Of a stretch of 64,000 nt of DNA, positions 1-12,242 are shown in pieces. Within the stretch, counting starts at the first letter, position 1, and each line of letters begins with the position of its first letter. Source of the DNA: Trochalopteron elliotii (lineage: Eukaryota; Chordata; Aves; Passeriformes; Leiothrichidae); contig JANPWX010000097.1 of NCBI GenBank assembly GCA_024734555.1, positions 6,029,369 through 6,093,368 on the forward strand, in the 5' to 3' direction. The notes beneath the pieces are model-generated. The model was given only the letters and a program-made list of their open reading frames with translations, did not search any database and was not told where the DNA came from. The position numbers and the translations under genes were made by a program.

Positions 1-1
1 T

Positions 2-733
2 CTTGTAAGTGGTCATAAACTAAGCCCCAGCAGGAGTGTTGAAAACAACTCCGAATTCATATACTCTGATGACTTTGTCGCTAGTCCAGAGGACACGGTT
101 TATTCAGAAGATTTCACCAGTGCTGAGTGTGCAGGCAGAGACTCAAAAGTTCTTAACAGCAGTCCTGAACCTCTGTGGGTTGAAAGACCAAAGCAAGATA
201 GGTCAGATACAGAGCCAGAATCCAGCAGGTCCAGAATTTCAAAGACAAGTCAGAGAGCTCAGAGTACTTCAGATCTTGTGCCAGTTCCTTCAGCTTCATC
301 TCCAGTCCACTCTTCGAGGAGAAACTGTGACTTTAAAACCAGCATGGGAACTAGTGCTGAATCTGCTGATTCACTTAACCTTGCTGAGATGGAGGCATCA
401 TTATTAGATGAAGAGCAGAAATCCCAACAGATGAGAAAGGAAGAGAACAGGGGTGATCAACATACTAAAGAAATCCCTACGCTGAGAAGCAAACAAGTTA
501 AATCTGATACTGATCTGAATATAGGAAGTGGCCAGACCTCTACAGGACTAAAGGAGTCAGTAACTCAAGTTAGCTCTTACTTGCCATCTAACATGTCTGA
601 TCTTGAACTTAGTGTCCTGGAAAACAGTATGTCAGACAAAGAAGATGATTTTCTAGAAAAACTACATGGTCCTAATCAGTACAAAGACATCAGTGAACTT
701 GTAATAAACAAGCTCCCAGGATATACAATGTAA
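2..733 (+). CDS. MAP10: MAP10, C-terminal part (5' end outside window)
   Basis: The frame is open from the window edge to a TAA at 731-733, giving 243 codons without a stop. The protein is acidic and serine-rich. It has a repeated SDDF / SEDF pair near its left end (from about 65 and 107), a long low-complexity polar middle, and a C-terminal block ending in ELVINKLPGYTM. I recognise this tail as that of microtubule-associated protein 10 (KIAA1383), a protein of spindle microtubules and the midbody that acts in cytokinesis. Human MAP10 is essentially a single-exon gene of about 900 residues, which fits the uninterrupted frame with no splice sites here. The next gene to the right is NTPCR on the same strand, as in other vertebrates. 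The assignment rests on remembered tail similarity plus synteny. The N-terminal two thirds and the start are not in the window. Confidence 0.82.
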   Translation, partial: LVSGHKLSPSRSVENNSEFIYSDDFVASPEDTVYSEDFTSAECAGRDSKVLNSSPEPLWVERPKQDRSDTEPESSRSRISKTSQRAQSTSDLVPVPSASSPVHSSRRNCDFKTSMGTSAESADSLNLAEMEASLLDEEQKSQQMRKEENRGDQHTKEIPTLRSKQVKSDTDLNIGSGQTSTGLKESVTQVSSYLPSNMSDLELSVLENSMSDKEDDFLEKLHGPNQYKDISELVINKLPGYTM

Positions 734-900
734 TTATAAGTTTTCACTGTCTGATTTAAGATACAATATTTAAACCTGGTAAATCCTGTTACATTTAGTT
801 GCACTATGTGCAAGCTAATTTAAGATTTTATCATGCACATTTATTACATCAGTGAATTTAGTTACAAGATTTTTAAAATAAACTACTATTTGAATCTCTA
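734..900 (+). other. MAP10: MAP10 3' UTR
   Basis: AT-rich, non-coding sequence directly after the MAP10 stop codon, up to the region where cleavage is expected. The end is inferred from the AATAAA at 877-882 and a GT-rich element at about 905-912, so it could shift by tens of bases, and longer alternative UTRs are possible. Confidence 0.5.
877..882 (+). terminator. Poly(A) signal AATAAA for MAP10
   Basis: A canonical AATAAA hexamer about 145 bases after the stop codon. It is followed about 25 bases later by TGGTGTCT, a plausible downstream GU-rich element. It is the first perfect hexamer after the coding region. AATAAA is common by chance in AT-rich DNA, so this is likely but not proven. Confidence 0.5.
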
Positions 901-3900
901 ACAAATGGTGTCTACAGTCTGCCTTCAGTATCAGTATCTTAACACGAAAGTAATCCAAACAGCACATGAACCATAATTGACTGTCAAAGCAGAAATGAAG
1001 ACAGAAGCAGCAAAAGCAGTCGGTACCCACAGAAGTAGTCCAGGGTAGAAGTAATAACATGCTACCAGAACAGCCAAATACAAAATTAATTCCTAACCAA
1101 ACAGAAGGTTTTATTCATCCTGAAAATTTCCAAGCTTCTTTTTCATTAGAAATAGTTACTTGAAACATGTAGTCACAGCCAGTAGCAACACAGAATTTTA
1201 TCAACTATTCTGTATAATGATGTGTTTGTTTCCCTTTTCCATCACTAAATACAGTGACTGGAACTGGATGAGCTCTTTTAGAGTTTCTTAGGTCAACGTT
1301 TCTTTTAAGTCAGATTTTCACAATTTATTGTAGAATAGTGTAAGAATTATTGGTGATAGTAAATCTATATAATCTGGGAAAGCTTTAGGAGGTGGATGGA
1401 AGTTACTTGACCTTGAAGACTAAGGGTGTGCAAGGAGTAGGGAAGAGCACAGTAAATCTTCAACACTTCACAACTCCCTGATTGCATTCTCTGACTCTGG
1501 GGGAAGAGGTGGTGTCAGCACCCACAGTCCAGAAACTTGGAACAAGTGAGCATATTACGTCATGATGGAAAGATGCGAGGTAATGAGAAATTTGCCGTGT
1601 CTCCTTTGCCATTAAGATAGTTGAACTGATATTTGCTTTGGATTTCAGGTTTGCTTTTTATGGCTTCCAGTTTGATCATTGAACTTAACGTCTTCTGTTT
1701 AACTACAGAAGTTTTTCTAGAGTCCATATGCTGATCACAATTTTCAGAGATTTTTTTGACTTATATTCCTGCCTTAGTTTTTAGTCTCATGTACCCCCCT
1801 ATCTCCTCTCCTTGAGTAGTTAATCTCCTAAATCAGCTTTACATTCCTAACTCTCATCAATTAGGACAGTTACCCTCAGGGTTAAATGACAGATTTAGCC
1901 ACTCACCTTTTCTTTATAATTTACAATCTGACTTTTTTCCACATCTTTTTCATTTCTCACTGTAATTTTCCATGTACTTTAGTGCAAGAGCCCATGTTTA
2001 CACTTTAAAGTTTTTTCTTTTCCCTCCCACTATGTGTTTATTTTGTAGGAATGATTACCTCTCCTATTAAAAGCATGAACATCTGTGAGGATTATTGGAG
2101 TATCTAATGTTGACTTCTTAAAATATCACTACTAATATTTTTAATCTAAAAGTAGGCAGCTGAAGTTACCTATATATCAAAGGAATCTCTGGCCAGAGCA
2201 ATTCCTAAGTCTAATTAAGGGTGTCTTTCATCAGCTACAATTTTAGACTATTTTTTTTTCCTTTTTTTCCAATTCCATGGACTTCTTTGATACACACGGA
2301 TTCAGACTGTCATTTATACATGGCAATTATTCTGATTTTATTGGTGGAGTAATCTTTTACACGTCTCATGAGCAAAACTGTTACTAAAATACATTGCTGA
2401 CCAACCATTTTTTACATTGAAGCTATTTAAATGAGTTGCTAATGCTACAAGTGCACAATTTGAAGAACAATATTTAAGAAAATTTTATTTCAAAAATAAA
2501 AGTTTATTTTCAACTACAAATGGGTTGAAACTCAAGGGCAAATTTCCAGTCTTTTTTCTATCCCCTATTCCATCTTCACTTTTCAATTTCCAGAAGCAAA
2601 TATGGTAGGAGCAATATTTCTTTTGTTTAAATAATGAAACTAATCTCTTTTCAGCTAATTTTGTTTGGAATAACATTTCTAATGTTTACTGTGTAATAGC
2701 ATTTATAATTTTATCAGGAGAATGATGAAAATGACAAAAAAATGCGTACTAGGAAGACAACAGGAGACATTACACTAGAAAAAAAATTGCAACATCATGC
2801 TTGCATGGCTTAGCTTGTTTTTTTCTTTTCAAATATATACTCCAGGTAGTGATTATTGCATGGAGAGGTTAGCAGATAGTTTCTATCTCCAGGGATAATA
2901 GTCTTTTTCAGATACTACTATCTTGTGAGAGTAAATGAATTTTTACTTAACATTCAAACAGCAACTCTCAGTCAACAAAAATGGGAAAGAACTTTATTAT
3001 TGAACACTCATAAATCAATATATTAGCAAGAAATAGCTGCTAATGATAAGAGGATTCTATGTCAACACAACAGAATAAAAGAGAGAGATTTGCTACCAAT
3101 ATAAAATATTTTAAAAATGGCCGCAGCAAACTCCCTTTTGTACAATTCCTGTAATAATCTACATCTACATTATACTAGCTAGCCAGTTTTGTCATTAGAA
3201 CTTGCATCTTGTATCCCTGTTGTCAAGTAGTTAAGATCAGAGGTTTAATAAGAGATTTCTCCAATGGAGGTATTAAACCATTCTTTCATAAAGACATCAT
3301 TTCTAAACTGAAAGTGCTAAATTGCATGGATGATGTTTGTGCAGGGGACATGACAATGTGCTGGGAGAAGCAAATAATAGTAGCCTGTACACTTAAACTG
3401 GAAACTATAGTTACTTCAAGTTTTATATTGTTGTAAACTTGAAACTTTACTACAGCGAAATTAAAAGGTGAGAAGTAATTACTTAAACTTATAGGTCCTC
3501 ACTAAACAAAGCCACCTAACTTTAAACTTGCTACTTTAGCAAGATTGCTTTATATCTGCATGATGTTTTAGAAATAAGTTAGATGGGTGTTCAAAAACTT
3601 AGTTTCATTGCTTAAGTTAAGGGTGGTTAAATCTGCCCAAATAAAATTGAACTTCATGTTTTACAACAAGACCCAAAACCAGAAATAAACTCTTAGATCT
3701 ACACACTAATTCAGATTTTATGACTGTTGCTATAACTGTTTTTTAAATAGTTATTTCAGCATATTATTTATTAAAGTAAATTTAGATAGCCACTACCATG
3801 TAACTGATGATGCAATGGGAAGAGCAGGATACCAAATACTGATCGTTTCTGGCACTCTTCCCCTTCTATTGTAATATTTTCCTGCTTCTAAGTACTTCTT

Positions 3901-6900
3901 ACAAGTCTTATTACTTGATGGCCAAGAACAGTGCTAAGAAGTCCCAGCCAGGTAAGTTTCCTCCACTTCATTTTTTATTCCTCAGCACTCTGATTAGATG
4001 ATAGAGTTTCTTTGTGATTTCTCTGATGACAGTTCCTACCACCTATTTTACTACTGGTAATCCCTTCATCATGTTGGAAATCCTTTCCCTCAGTTTTCTG
4101 AAATTCCATCCAGCTTTGGTAACTGTGCGATTGAAGTTTTGACTCATTCTTATTACTTTCATTTTTCTAGGTTCCAGTATTTGCCTGGTATTGTAATAAT
4201 TTTGTTCCTGTTTGTGTAAGTGGTGCTCAGAGTTAAATGCTAGTCATTATTTAGAAATCTCTCTGACTTTGCTTTCCTTTTCTCAGCATTTTTCACCAGC
4301 ATCTACTTTACTACTTGCTCATCTTTGATTGTCCAAAAAGAAGTCAAATCATTGAATCCTATATTTACACCCTTAAAAGGTTTTGTTGACTTCTGTATGC
4401 AGGACCTTCACCAGCTGCTGTGTAACATCATTCATTCAGAGCTGCAGAATGACCATCCAGGACCATGAACATTTGCCCATAGTTATCATTTGCCATGGCA
4501 GACATCAAGCTTCTCTACCTCTACCCTTTAATCAAACCCTGCCTTTAATCCTTTTCTAAAGTTTTGATTTCCAAATTAACTTTTAAGATGACTGAGGCCA
4601 GCTCTGTGAGAACAGATGTTGGCTTTAATTTAACATGCATTTAGACCTAATGGCAATCACATCTGCTACAGCTAATGTTTGCTACCAGATAGCTGCTTGC
4701 ATTTTCCATCCTCTCTTTCACTATTTACTGCTTGATTTTAATTTCAGTTTTGTTCACATTGAGGTTCTTCCCTCAGGTTTAATCCCTTGTATGCACACAA
4801 TTCTGTTATGTTAAAGTCACCCAGACAAGCTGCAACTTCACTGTCTTTTTATTGTTTGGCGTTGACATTCACCTACATTGAACTGTTTTTGCTTTGGTTT
4901 GGCTTTTATGATTTCACTTGTCTGAATTTTATATGGCAATTGTAATGTAAACCTCCCCTGGCTTTACAGAATTGCTTGCATATTCCCAGAAGCGTATTCA
5001 GTGTTCTCTGTTGTTTTCTAGAGGATAAATTTGAGTGTCTCATGCTGGAGAAAACAGTATTAATCTTCAATTCTGCAGAGACCTCTGCAAGTGATTCATT
5101 TACCAATTGTTTAAAATAACATGGCTTGGTAGAGGAAGTGATTAAATAACATCTGAGATACATATTACTCCTAATTAAATGAACATTTAAAGATTGATTC
5201 AGGTACAGAGAATAAAAAACCCCAAAGCCAAACAAACCCACCTTCCCTCCTGAAACAACAAAACTCCCCCATAAAACTAAAATGTTAACTAAAACAATTT
5301 CAGATGTCTATTATATATTTTCATTCTAATCACAGACATTTTACAAACATTTTGGGTAATAGCCTAAAACTTTCCTTCATGTTCTCTATGTATTTATTAA
5401 CAGAAGGTAGCAGGTTTTTAAAAGGAGGTATTTGTATTGTTAAATCCCCTGAAATTCCATGAGAATTAGTCACCTCAAAAATGGTTGTGGAATGGAAACC
5501 CATGCAGAGGACTCTAACCGTATTATCACTTGGAATGCAAAAATGTTTTTGGAAGAAGATAAGTCATGCTTCAGCAAATATTTTCAGAGGCATTTGGACA
5601 GTTTAGTGGTATCATGATTGAAAGAAACTCTCTTGGTGTCAAGGATATTCCAGCCCTATTTCTCTTGTCTTTAACTGTTGGCAGATTCAGTATTTTTCCT
5701 GTCCCTTATGCTTATGTAGAAAGTACTTAACCTTTGACTCCTCCCTAAATTACCATGCCAACAGGATATCCAGAACCTTATTTCAGAGACATCTCCCCCT
5801 GCCTGCCCCGTTATGCCTTTCATCTTGATGCCTTGCCTGTTCCAGTTTCTCATCACGTATTTCATGCCATCTTCAGAATTCATCGTACCCTACTTACCAT
5901 TCAGAAAAACTCCTAAAACTTCCCAGACACTTTCACTGACTGTTCTCATCTTTGATATCAAACTAAAGTTCTGACCATTGTCTGCTGGGCTCTGCATGGT
6001 TTATGCCCTTCCTGCCTCTATGAACCTGTTTCCTTCTCAGTACCCATTTCTGTGTGACTCTACCTTCATCCATTTAAAAAAAAAAAAAAAAAGGAAGTTG
6101 TTGTACATCTGTGTTTCCTTCCTTCACATCAGCCCTGATCATCCTCTCTGTGGGTACCTGTATTGCCTAGAGTTCTTGTCCACAGGAACATGCCAGACAT
6201 AAAAGTTTAGATAGAAACCATCAGATCATATCTGATGTTCTCTACATTGCAGTCCTTAACATTTTGTGTGCATACTCCTGACAGCTGGTGTCAATGTAAT
6301 GACACTAAGACTAAGTAATGATCAAAATTTAATAGCACATGTAGTGAAGGAAACTCTTCAGGATGTATTGTCAAACCTTGCTAACATCAAACAGTTATGA
6401 GGGAAGCTCTGATGTTCCAGGGGATGCAGTTTTAATTTTCTTATCCATAACTCTAACAAGACTTAACAACAGAATTACTGTGTGTATGAAAATCTGTTTG
6501 TTAACAGCCTTTTGATTGTTGGAGGTCTCTCATCTCCTGCTGCTTCTGCAGTGTTACTCTACAGCCCTCCAAACATTGCGTGGCTTTATTTGTAAAGTGG
6601 AGTATGTGTATAGGGTTTCTTCAAAACAACCTTCAACAGGGTTTGGGATCCTTCAACAAAAAGACAAGAACACGAATTCAAATGCACTTCAGTACATTCC
6701 CTACACATCAATTTTTAATAACAAAATATTGGACCACATTCACCAGTGGTGAATCAAAACCTTTTATCAACAGAAGATTTGGTTCATTTTTAATGAGACC
6801 AGCAGATTTGTTAACCTGATGCTTCTCTGGTATTCATCACTGTTACAACACCACTTTTTAATTGCGTCCTTTTTTCAAATTTTTAGCTGTTGATTAAACT

Positions 6901-9900
6901 GTGTTAAATAACACACATGGCATGTGATTTTAGTATCACTTGATACAGTCAAGGTCTGCATCAAGGCAAGCACTTATTGCAACGCAGTTCTAACTGAAAT
7001 TTGCTTTTTCTTTTTCTGAAACCTTATAGCAGCACAGTAGTCAGACAAAGAAGCATCCCTTGTGTGCTACTGATCACATTTATATGTCCAGAATATATGT
7101 CCAGAACAGTGAGTCATGGCCAAACCTGCAGAAGTGTGTCAAGCTGGAGGCTAAGTTCCAGATGTTGCTCTGAAATTTTCTTTGCTTCTTTTGAAGTCTT
7201 AAAATGGAACTGAAATTTTGTTTCTCCAGCCTCTATGAGATTTCTAACAAACAGAAGGGAAGACAAAACTAATTTTCTAGGAAGTGTCCCTATCCTATTA
7301 AACACACACCAAACCTAGACACAGGAAAGTTATTCAAGGAATGTTTACAGAAACCATTTGAGAAATATTTCCAAGCACTTTCCCATTCCACTTAACATCC
7401 CAAATAATTTGAGAACAGTGTCCTTCACTGTACTTATTACTTCTACTTCTGATCTCAATAGGAAGAACTGTGAAGATATAATCTTGTTTTGGTTTGAGTT
7501 TTGCAACAGTGTAGATCCCAGCAATTCTGCTTTTACTGGAGCCATTTCACACAGGCCTGCCAATAATTCCGCAACTGGAGTGAATACCAAAGTTATGGAT
7601 CAGATGTACAGCAGAAAGCAGACTAAAGCTGTACTGATGCAATAGTAACAAGAATTTGATCCCTGCACTCCAGGTCAAAGAAACTGTGTGTTTCTGGAAC
7701 AGCTCCACAGGCCTTGCATTTTAACCCATGGGACATTGAAATGAAGACAGACAATAAAAGGAAGGAGGAAGTAAGTTTTGGAGGGATGAGTCCCTCTTGG
7801 ATGGAACCATTTGCTTCTCCCTTGGCTAAGTTAAGCATGTCAACTGGTGTCTCAGTTAGCTTCCTGATTGTACAAGGAAGAATTTGTCTTTTAAGACAAT
7901 CTGAATAAAAATTGTTAATATATCAGAAATGACATTTTGACTATTCCTGCACAACACACCACAACTTGCTTGTCTTTTCAGTCTGGGAGTTGTTCTGATT
8001 AAAAACAAGCAGTACACACAGAAACATACACATCACCACATACCCTTTGATACCCCAATTTAAGACAACAGAGTAAAGCAAAATCAACTGAAGAAGCAAA
8101 AAGGAAAGCACTGCCACTCAAAGTTTAGAAATTGCTAGAAAGTCACTAGTGGTGACAGGGATTCCTTGTTCTTTCTTTTTTCATCATTTTCCTGACAGCA
8201 CTGGGGAATATCAGCAAGAGTTTCAGGCACATCTAGAGGTTAAGTGCTAAAAATGTCCCTTGAAGCAAATCTATCAGCTAGGAAACCTCCTGTCCCCACT
8301 CAAGGAAGTGGTCAGGAAATCCATCAATCACCACAACATTTATTATTACACTGTATTTTCCAAAAGCTGTCTTTGTGATTGTCCTCAGTTCCTATGTCTA
8401 AGAGGGTAGCTGGTTGTCTTTCAGTATCATGCTTGTTACTCCTGAAGAGACCAAAATAATTTTGTCCATTTCTGCTTGACAGCTCTCTCCTGCTATTTAC
8501 TCAGAGCAGCCCACATGTCTGCTCTTACAAGAATCTTCTGCAACCACTTTATCTTCTCCTCCTTCATTATCCCACATACAGTTACAGAACCAGCTACAAG
8601 AAAAAAGGCCAACCTACCACTTCTTCATGTGCATAACCAAAAGGAAAAAGAGTTCCAAGGATACAGGCAGGCAGGGAAGCAGGGTCCAGTCTATGCCTGC
8701 AACTTTACCAGGCTTTAATGATCATCCTCCCTTTCTGCAAAGGATAGACCTGGAGCTCATGACACACACTTCTGAGCCCAGCACAGTGAGTGTATTTCTG
8801 GGCCCAAAAAGAGTCAGCAAGAGTCCCAAAAGTATGAAGTGTGTTGATGCACATCTTCTCAGTGTGTATCCTTCCTTACCTTTCATAAACCTGCTATACT
8901 CAGCAGATTTCCTTCATTTGTTTGTCCTGTTAACATCTACTCTAACTTCCCAGTCTGGGTATCCTGTCTCATATTGCAGAAATCATGTGCTTCAGGACAA
9001 TTGTTACTTATATTACACATACTGATATGATGAGACAGCGTGACTTGAATTACCACCCTGACTGGATTATAGTTTTTACAATCTCTGAAATTCTGATTTT
9101 TTAATAAGGACCCACTAGTTTATTGAAGTTAAAAAGTTGTTTGGGTCTTGTGTACATTTATTACTTTACGTGGATTAATTCTGAAGTGATTCTTTTTACA
9201 TTATTTAAACACTAAGTTATGCTTATTAAACATTTGCAAAGTACATATAGCAATTGTCCCAGTAACATTAGTACAAACATTGTCTGCTGCAATCCAGCAC
9301 AAAATATGTGGACATAACTATTAGGAACCATCTGGTGACCTGGCACTTGCTGGAACAGGCATGAAATTTTAATTAAGTTTTATTATCAGAAAGTGTAAGT
9401 GACAGCTCCCACTTGAAACCTCTGAGCCAGTAAACTGTCCACATAAAGAGAAGGATGTCACCCAGTTAATGGGTTGGATCACACTGCTTGATTACATACT
9501 TTGTAAGTAATGTGCTCCTTCCCCATGTTCTTAGGCATAAATTGCTTGTGCAGTTGGAATTTTAAGAACTGACCATATGGCAGGTAAATTGGGAATCCCA
9601 CTGCAATTTACTGAGAACAAGGCAATACAGTAGATGAGTCACTCATTCCCCAGGTTTGGCATGCCAGGATTGCATCTTGTGCAAGATTAAAGCCCAAAGG
9701 AAAGGCTGTACTGTAACAGTAAGACTATTCCAGCTACCACTGCACTTGGGTTTACCTGGAGCTGTGAAACAAAGCTCAGAAGTGTAAGAAAACTTGTTCC
9801 TGCCCCAGCACTCACCTTACTGTCAGACAGTGATTCATTCAGGTGCTGGTCTTCAGGGCCCCAAAATAGCAGCCCATCAGCAGCAGATGAACAAGCCCCA

Positions 9901-11295
9901 GATTTCCTGTCTTCTCTCAGCCATTGGTAACTATTACTGCTATCTTTAACATTTAGTATATAACACTAAGAGTCTATAAAAAAAAAAGTCTCCTCATCCA
10001 AAAATGGTTCATCTTTTCTACATTACAGTTGAGTTATAATTCTAGTTCCACTAAAGGCATTGGCTCTGCAGGTACTGACCCATGAAAGTTATTAAAGATC
10101 TCAATTTTGCAGTCAATAAACCAATTTGGGATTCAATCATGAGCACCTGGAGAAGGTCTGGTCTACCATCTCCAGTTGTCTAAACCAGAAACAGAATGTG
10201 CAAATAAGAAAATTAAATCCAGATTGTGACCCTTTGCACTTTGGGTTAATCCAAGTAAATTCCTCAGATCCACGCTGCTGAAGAGTTATAGTTTCAATCT
10301 TTGGAGATTTTCTCCAGTGCACTTTCACAAACATGCAGATACACTTGACTTTGCAGCATTAACCTTGAAGTGTCCATCAGCTTAAGAAGCAGAGTATTTC
10401 TCTTCATTCATTTTTAAAGCTTCAGCAATTCTCTTAGCAAAAGTGACTGCACAGACAGAAATCACTGCCATCCTCTGCAAAACCAAATAATCACAGCCTT
10501 TAGATAAAGCTTCATTGCACAAATATAATGTTGGTTAGTGTTTATATTTATGTTTTTGGGGCATTTTATGTTAAATAATGTATTTTTCACTCATAAAATT
10601 ATTTCTTTTAGGCCCTATGTTTAGTAAGGCAAGCTTTGTACAAACAGAAACTACTGTCAATGTTGAAAAACCCTAACATAAATTTACTCTACTCCTAAAT
10701 TCAAGCAAACATCAGTAGCATAATCCTTTTCTCAGGGTAAGCTCTGCTTGGAAACTAAATGGCCAAAGTGCTCCCAAGGGCAGCAATTAGTATTTTAGCC
10801 AGTGGATTCATTTGAGGAGACTTGTAAATTTAATGAATTCCCCAGTAGTCAATCCATCATAGTCACTAATATGCTGGCAATCTTGCTGCTGATAATGTTG
10901 CCAGTACATTATAAGTCTTCATTTATTGCCTTAAATTTTAATTCAACGAATTCTGCATGTGAACTCTTCTCAGACAGTGATACTTTGTGCTAATGCAATC
11001 ATACATGGGCCATTTGGGAGCATAACAATACTGAACTCAGTACACTTGGCAGGACATCACTGGGAAGGCAGGACATTTCTCACCCGAGATTCTTTATCTC
11101 TTACCTCCCTAATACTTGTGCTTCTAAACTAAAACATAATTAGATCTATTCCTTCTGGGCTTCATTTTATGGATTAGAGGAAAGCACAGGGGAGGGGTCT
11201 GAGTGAAAACTCAAGCTCCCTTTATATTCAGCCAGCTTTTAGACATGAATATGGAAGTGCTGAATTCAGCAGTGACATGCAGAACTACAGGCAAT
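901..11295. other. Intergenic, no gene seen
   Basis: About 10.4 kb of AT-rich sequence. All open frames are short, overlap on both strands and show no recognisable domain or splice structure. It contains a 17-base A run at 6076-6092 and scattered short A/T tracts. I recognise no mobile element here, although very old ones could be present. Distal regulatory elements of MAP10 are possible, but nothing in the sequence singles one out. Confidence 0.6.
6076..6092 (+). repeat. Poly(A) tract (A)17
   Basis: An uninterrupted run of 17 A, followed by AAGG-like purines. There is no recognisable retroposed gene immediately upstream and no obvious target-site duplication, so it is treated as simple sequence. 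Confidence 0.85.
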
Positions 11296-11297
11296 AA

Positions 11298-12242
11298 TGC
11301 TTGAAGAAATCAAGAATTCATCTAACCCATCCCCTTGCCCTAAGGCAAAAATCAGCTTGTAACTGTATCAGTCCTGACAGATTTTTCTCTAGCTCTTTTT
11401 TAGGAAAAAAAAAAAAAAAGTCAGTAAGAGAGATTTTTCATCTTCCCCAGGCAGCATGTTCCTGTGCTTAATTATCCTGAATGTTAAAAGGTTTTCCCAG
11501 TGTCAAACCTCAGTGTCCTCTGATAAAATTTAAGTCCCTTATTTTCCCTCTTCCCATAGACAAAGAGAGCAATTTTTTCCCTTCCTCTTAAAGAGAGCTT
11601 TTTGCATACTTAGGACTTGTCTTTCCTCTTGTTTTTTTCTCTGGACCAAGCAACTACAGCTCTTTCAGCCTTCCCTCACAGGTCACTGGTCGTTCTTGTT
11701 GCTTTCCAGTAAGCGCCATATATATCTTCCTTGGGATACAGTATCCTAAGCTATACACTGACATTCCAGTGGAAGTTTCTCTAGGACCTCACACACTTTT
11801 CAGTCTCTCCCTGTTTAGTGTTAACTGCAAGTATAATACCCATCCTCCGTCTTCTATCAATTGATTTCTAATGAAAAGTCTGAATATGTCCAGAGCCATA
11901 ACAGACCCTTACAATGCCTCTCTACTGCTTTCCACCATTTGATCAGTGACCCACAGAGAGCTATGCACTAAGAACACAAAACCAGCCACATGAGAAATTT
12001 CACATCCAGAGCATGTTTCCCCAGCTTATCTGCAGGAATGTGAGAGCATTCTAACGTCAGGGCTCATGACATCTATTGATTCTCCCCATCAAAACAGCCT
12101 GTCTATATGGTCACAGAAAAAAACAGATTAATCTGATATAATTTCTTCTTGACAAATTCATGCTGGCTATTATTCCTTTCCTTGTCAACTTTCAAGCACT
12201 AATACAACGTTTATGTGATTATTTGTTACAGCATTTTCCCTC
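11298..12242 (-). mobile_element. Old CR1-type LINE relic (3' region, minus strand)
   Basis: Read on the + strand, this follows the order of the reverse complement of an old amniote CR1 element. It starts with the AACCCATCCCCTTGCCC-like 3' UTR block near 11330. Next come a decayed AGGCAGC...GTTCCTGTGCTTAATTA block (about 11450) and an AAGTCCCTTATTT...GACAAAGAGAGCAAT block (about 11530-11575). Then comes the GCCTTCCCTCACAGGTCA block near 11670 and finally TTCTTGACAAATTCATGCTGGCTA (about 12146-12170), which corresponds to reverse transcriptase-derived sequence. It is full of indels and has no open frame. An A run of about 15 bases interrupts it near 11404. CR1 is a non-LTR retrotransposon. The divergence suggests an insertion much older than songbirds. 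Boundaries are approximate. Confidence 0.72.

Noticed and set aside
6061..6202. Processed pseudogene ending in the (A)17 tract
   Set aside because: No recognisable gene sequence upstream and no target-site duplication found by eye.
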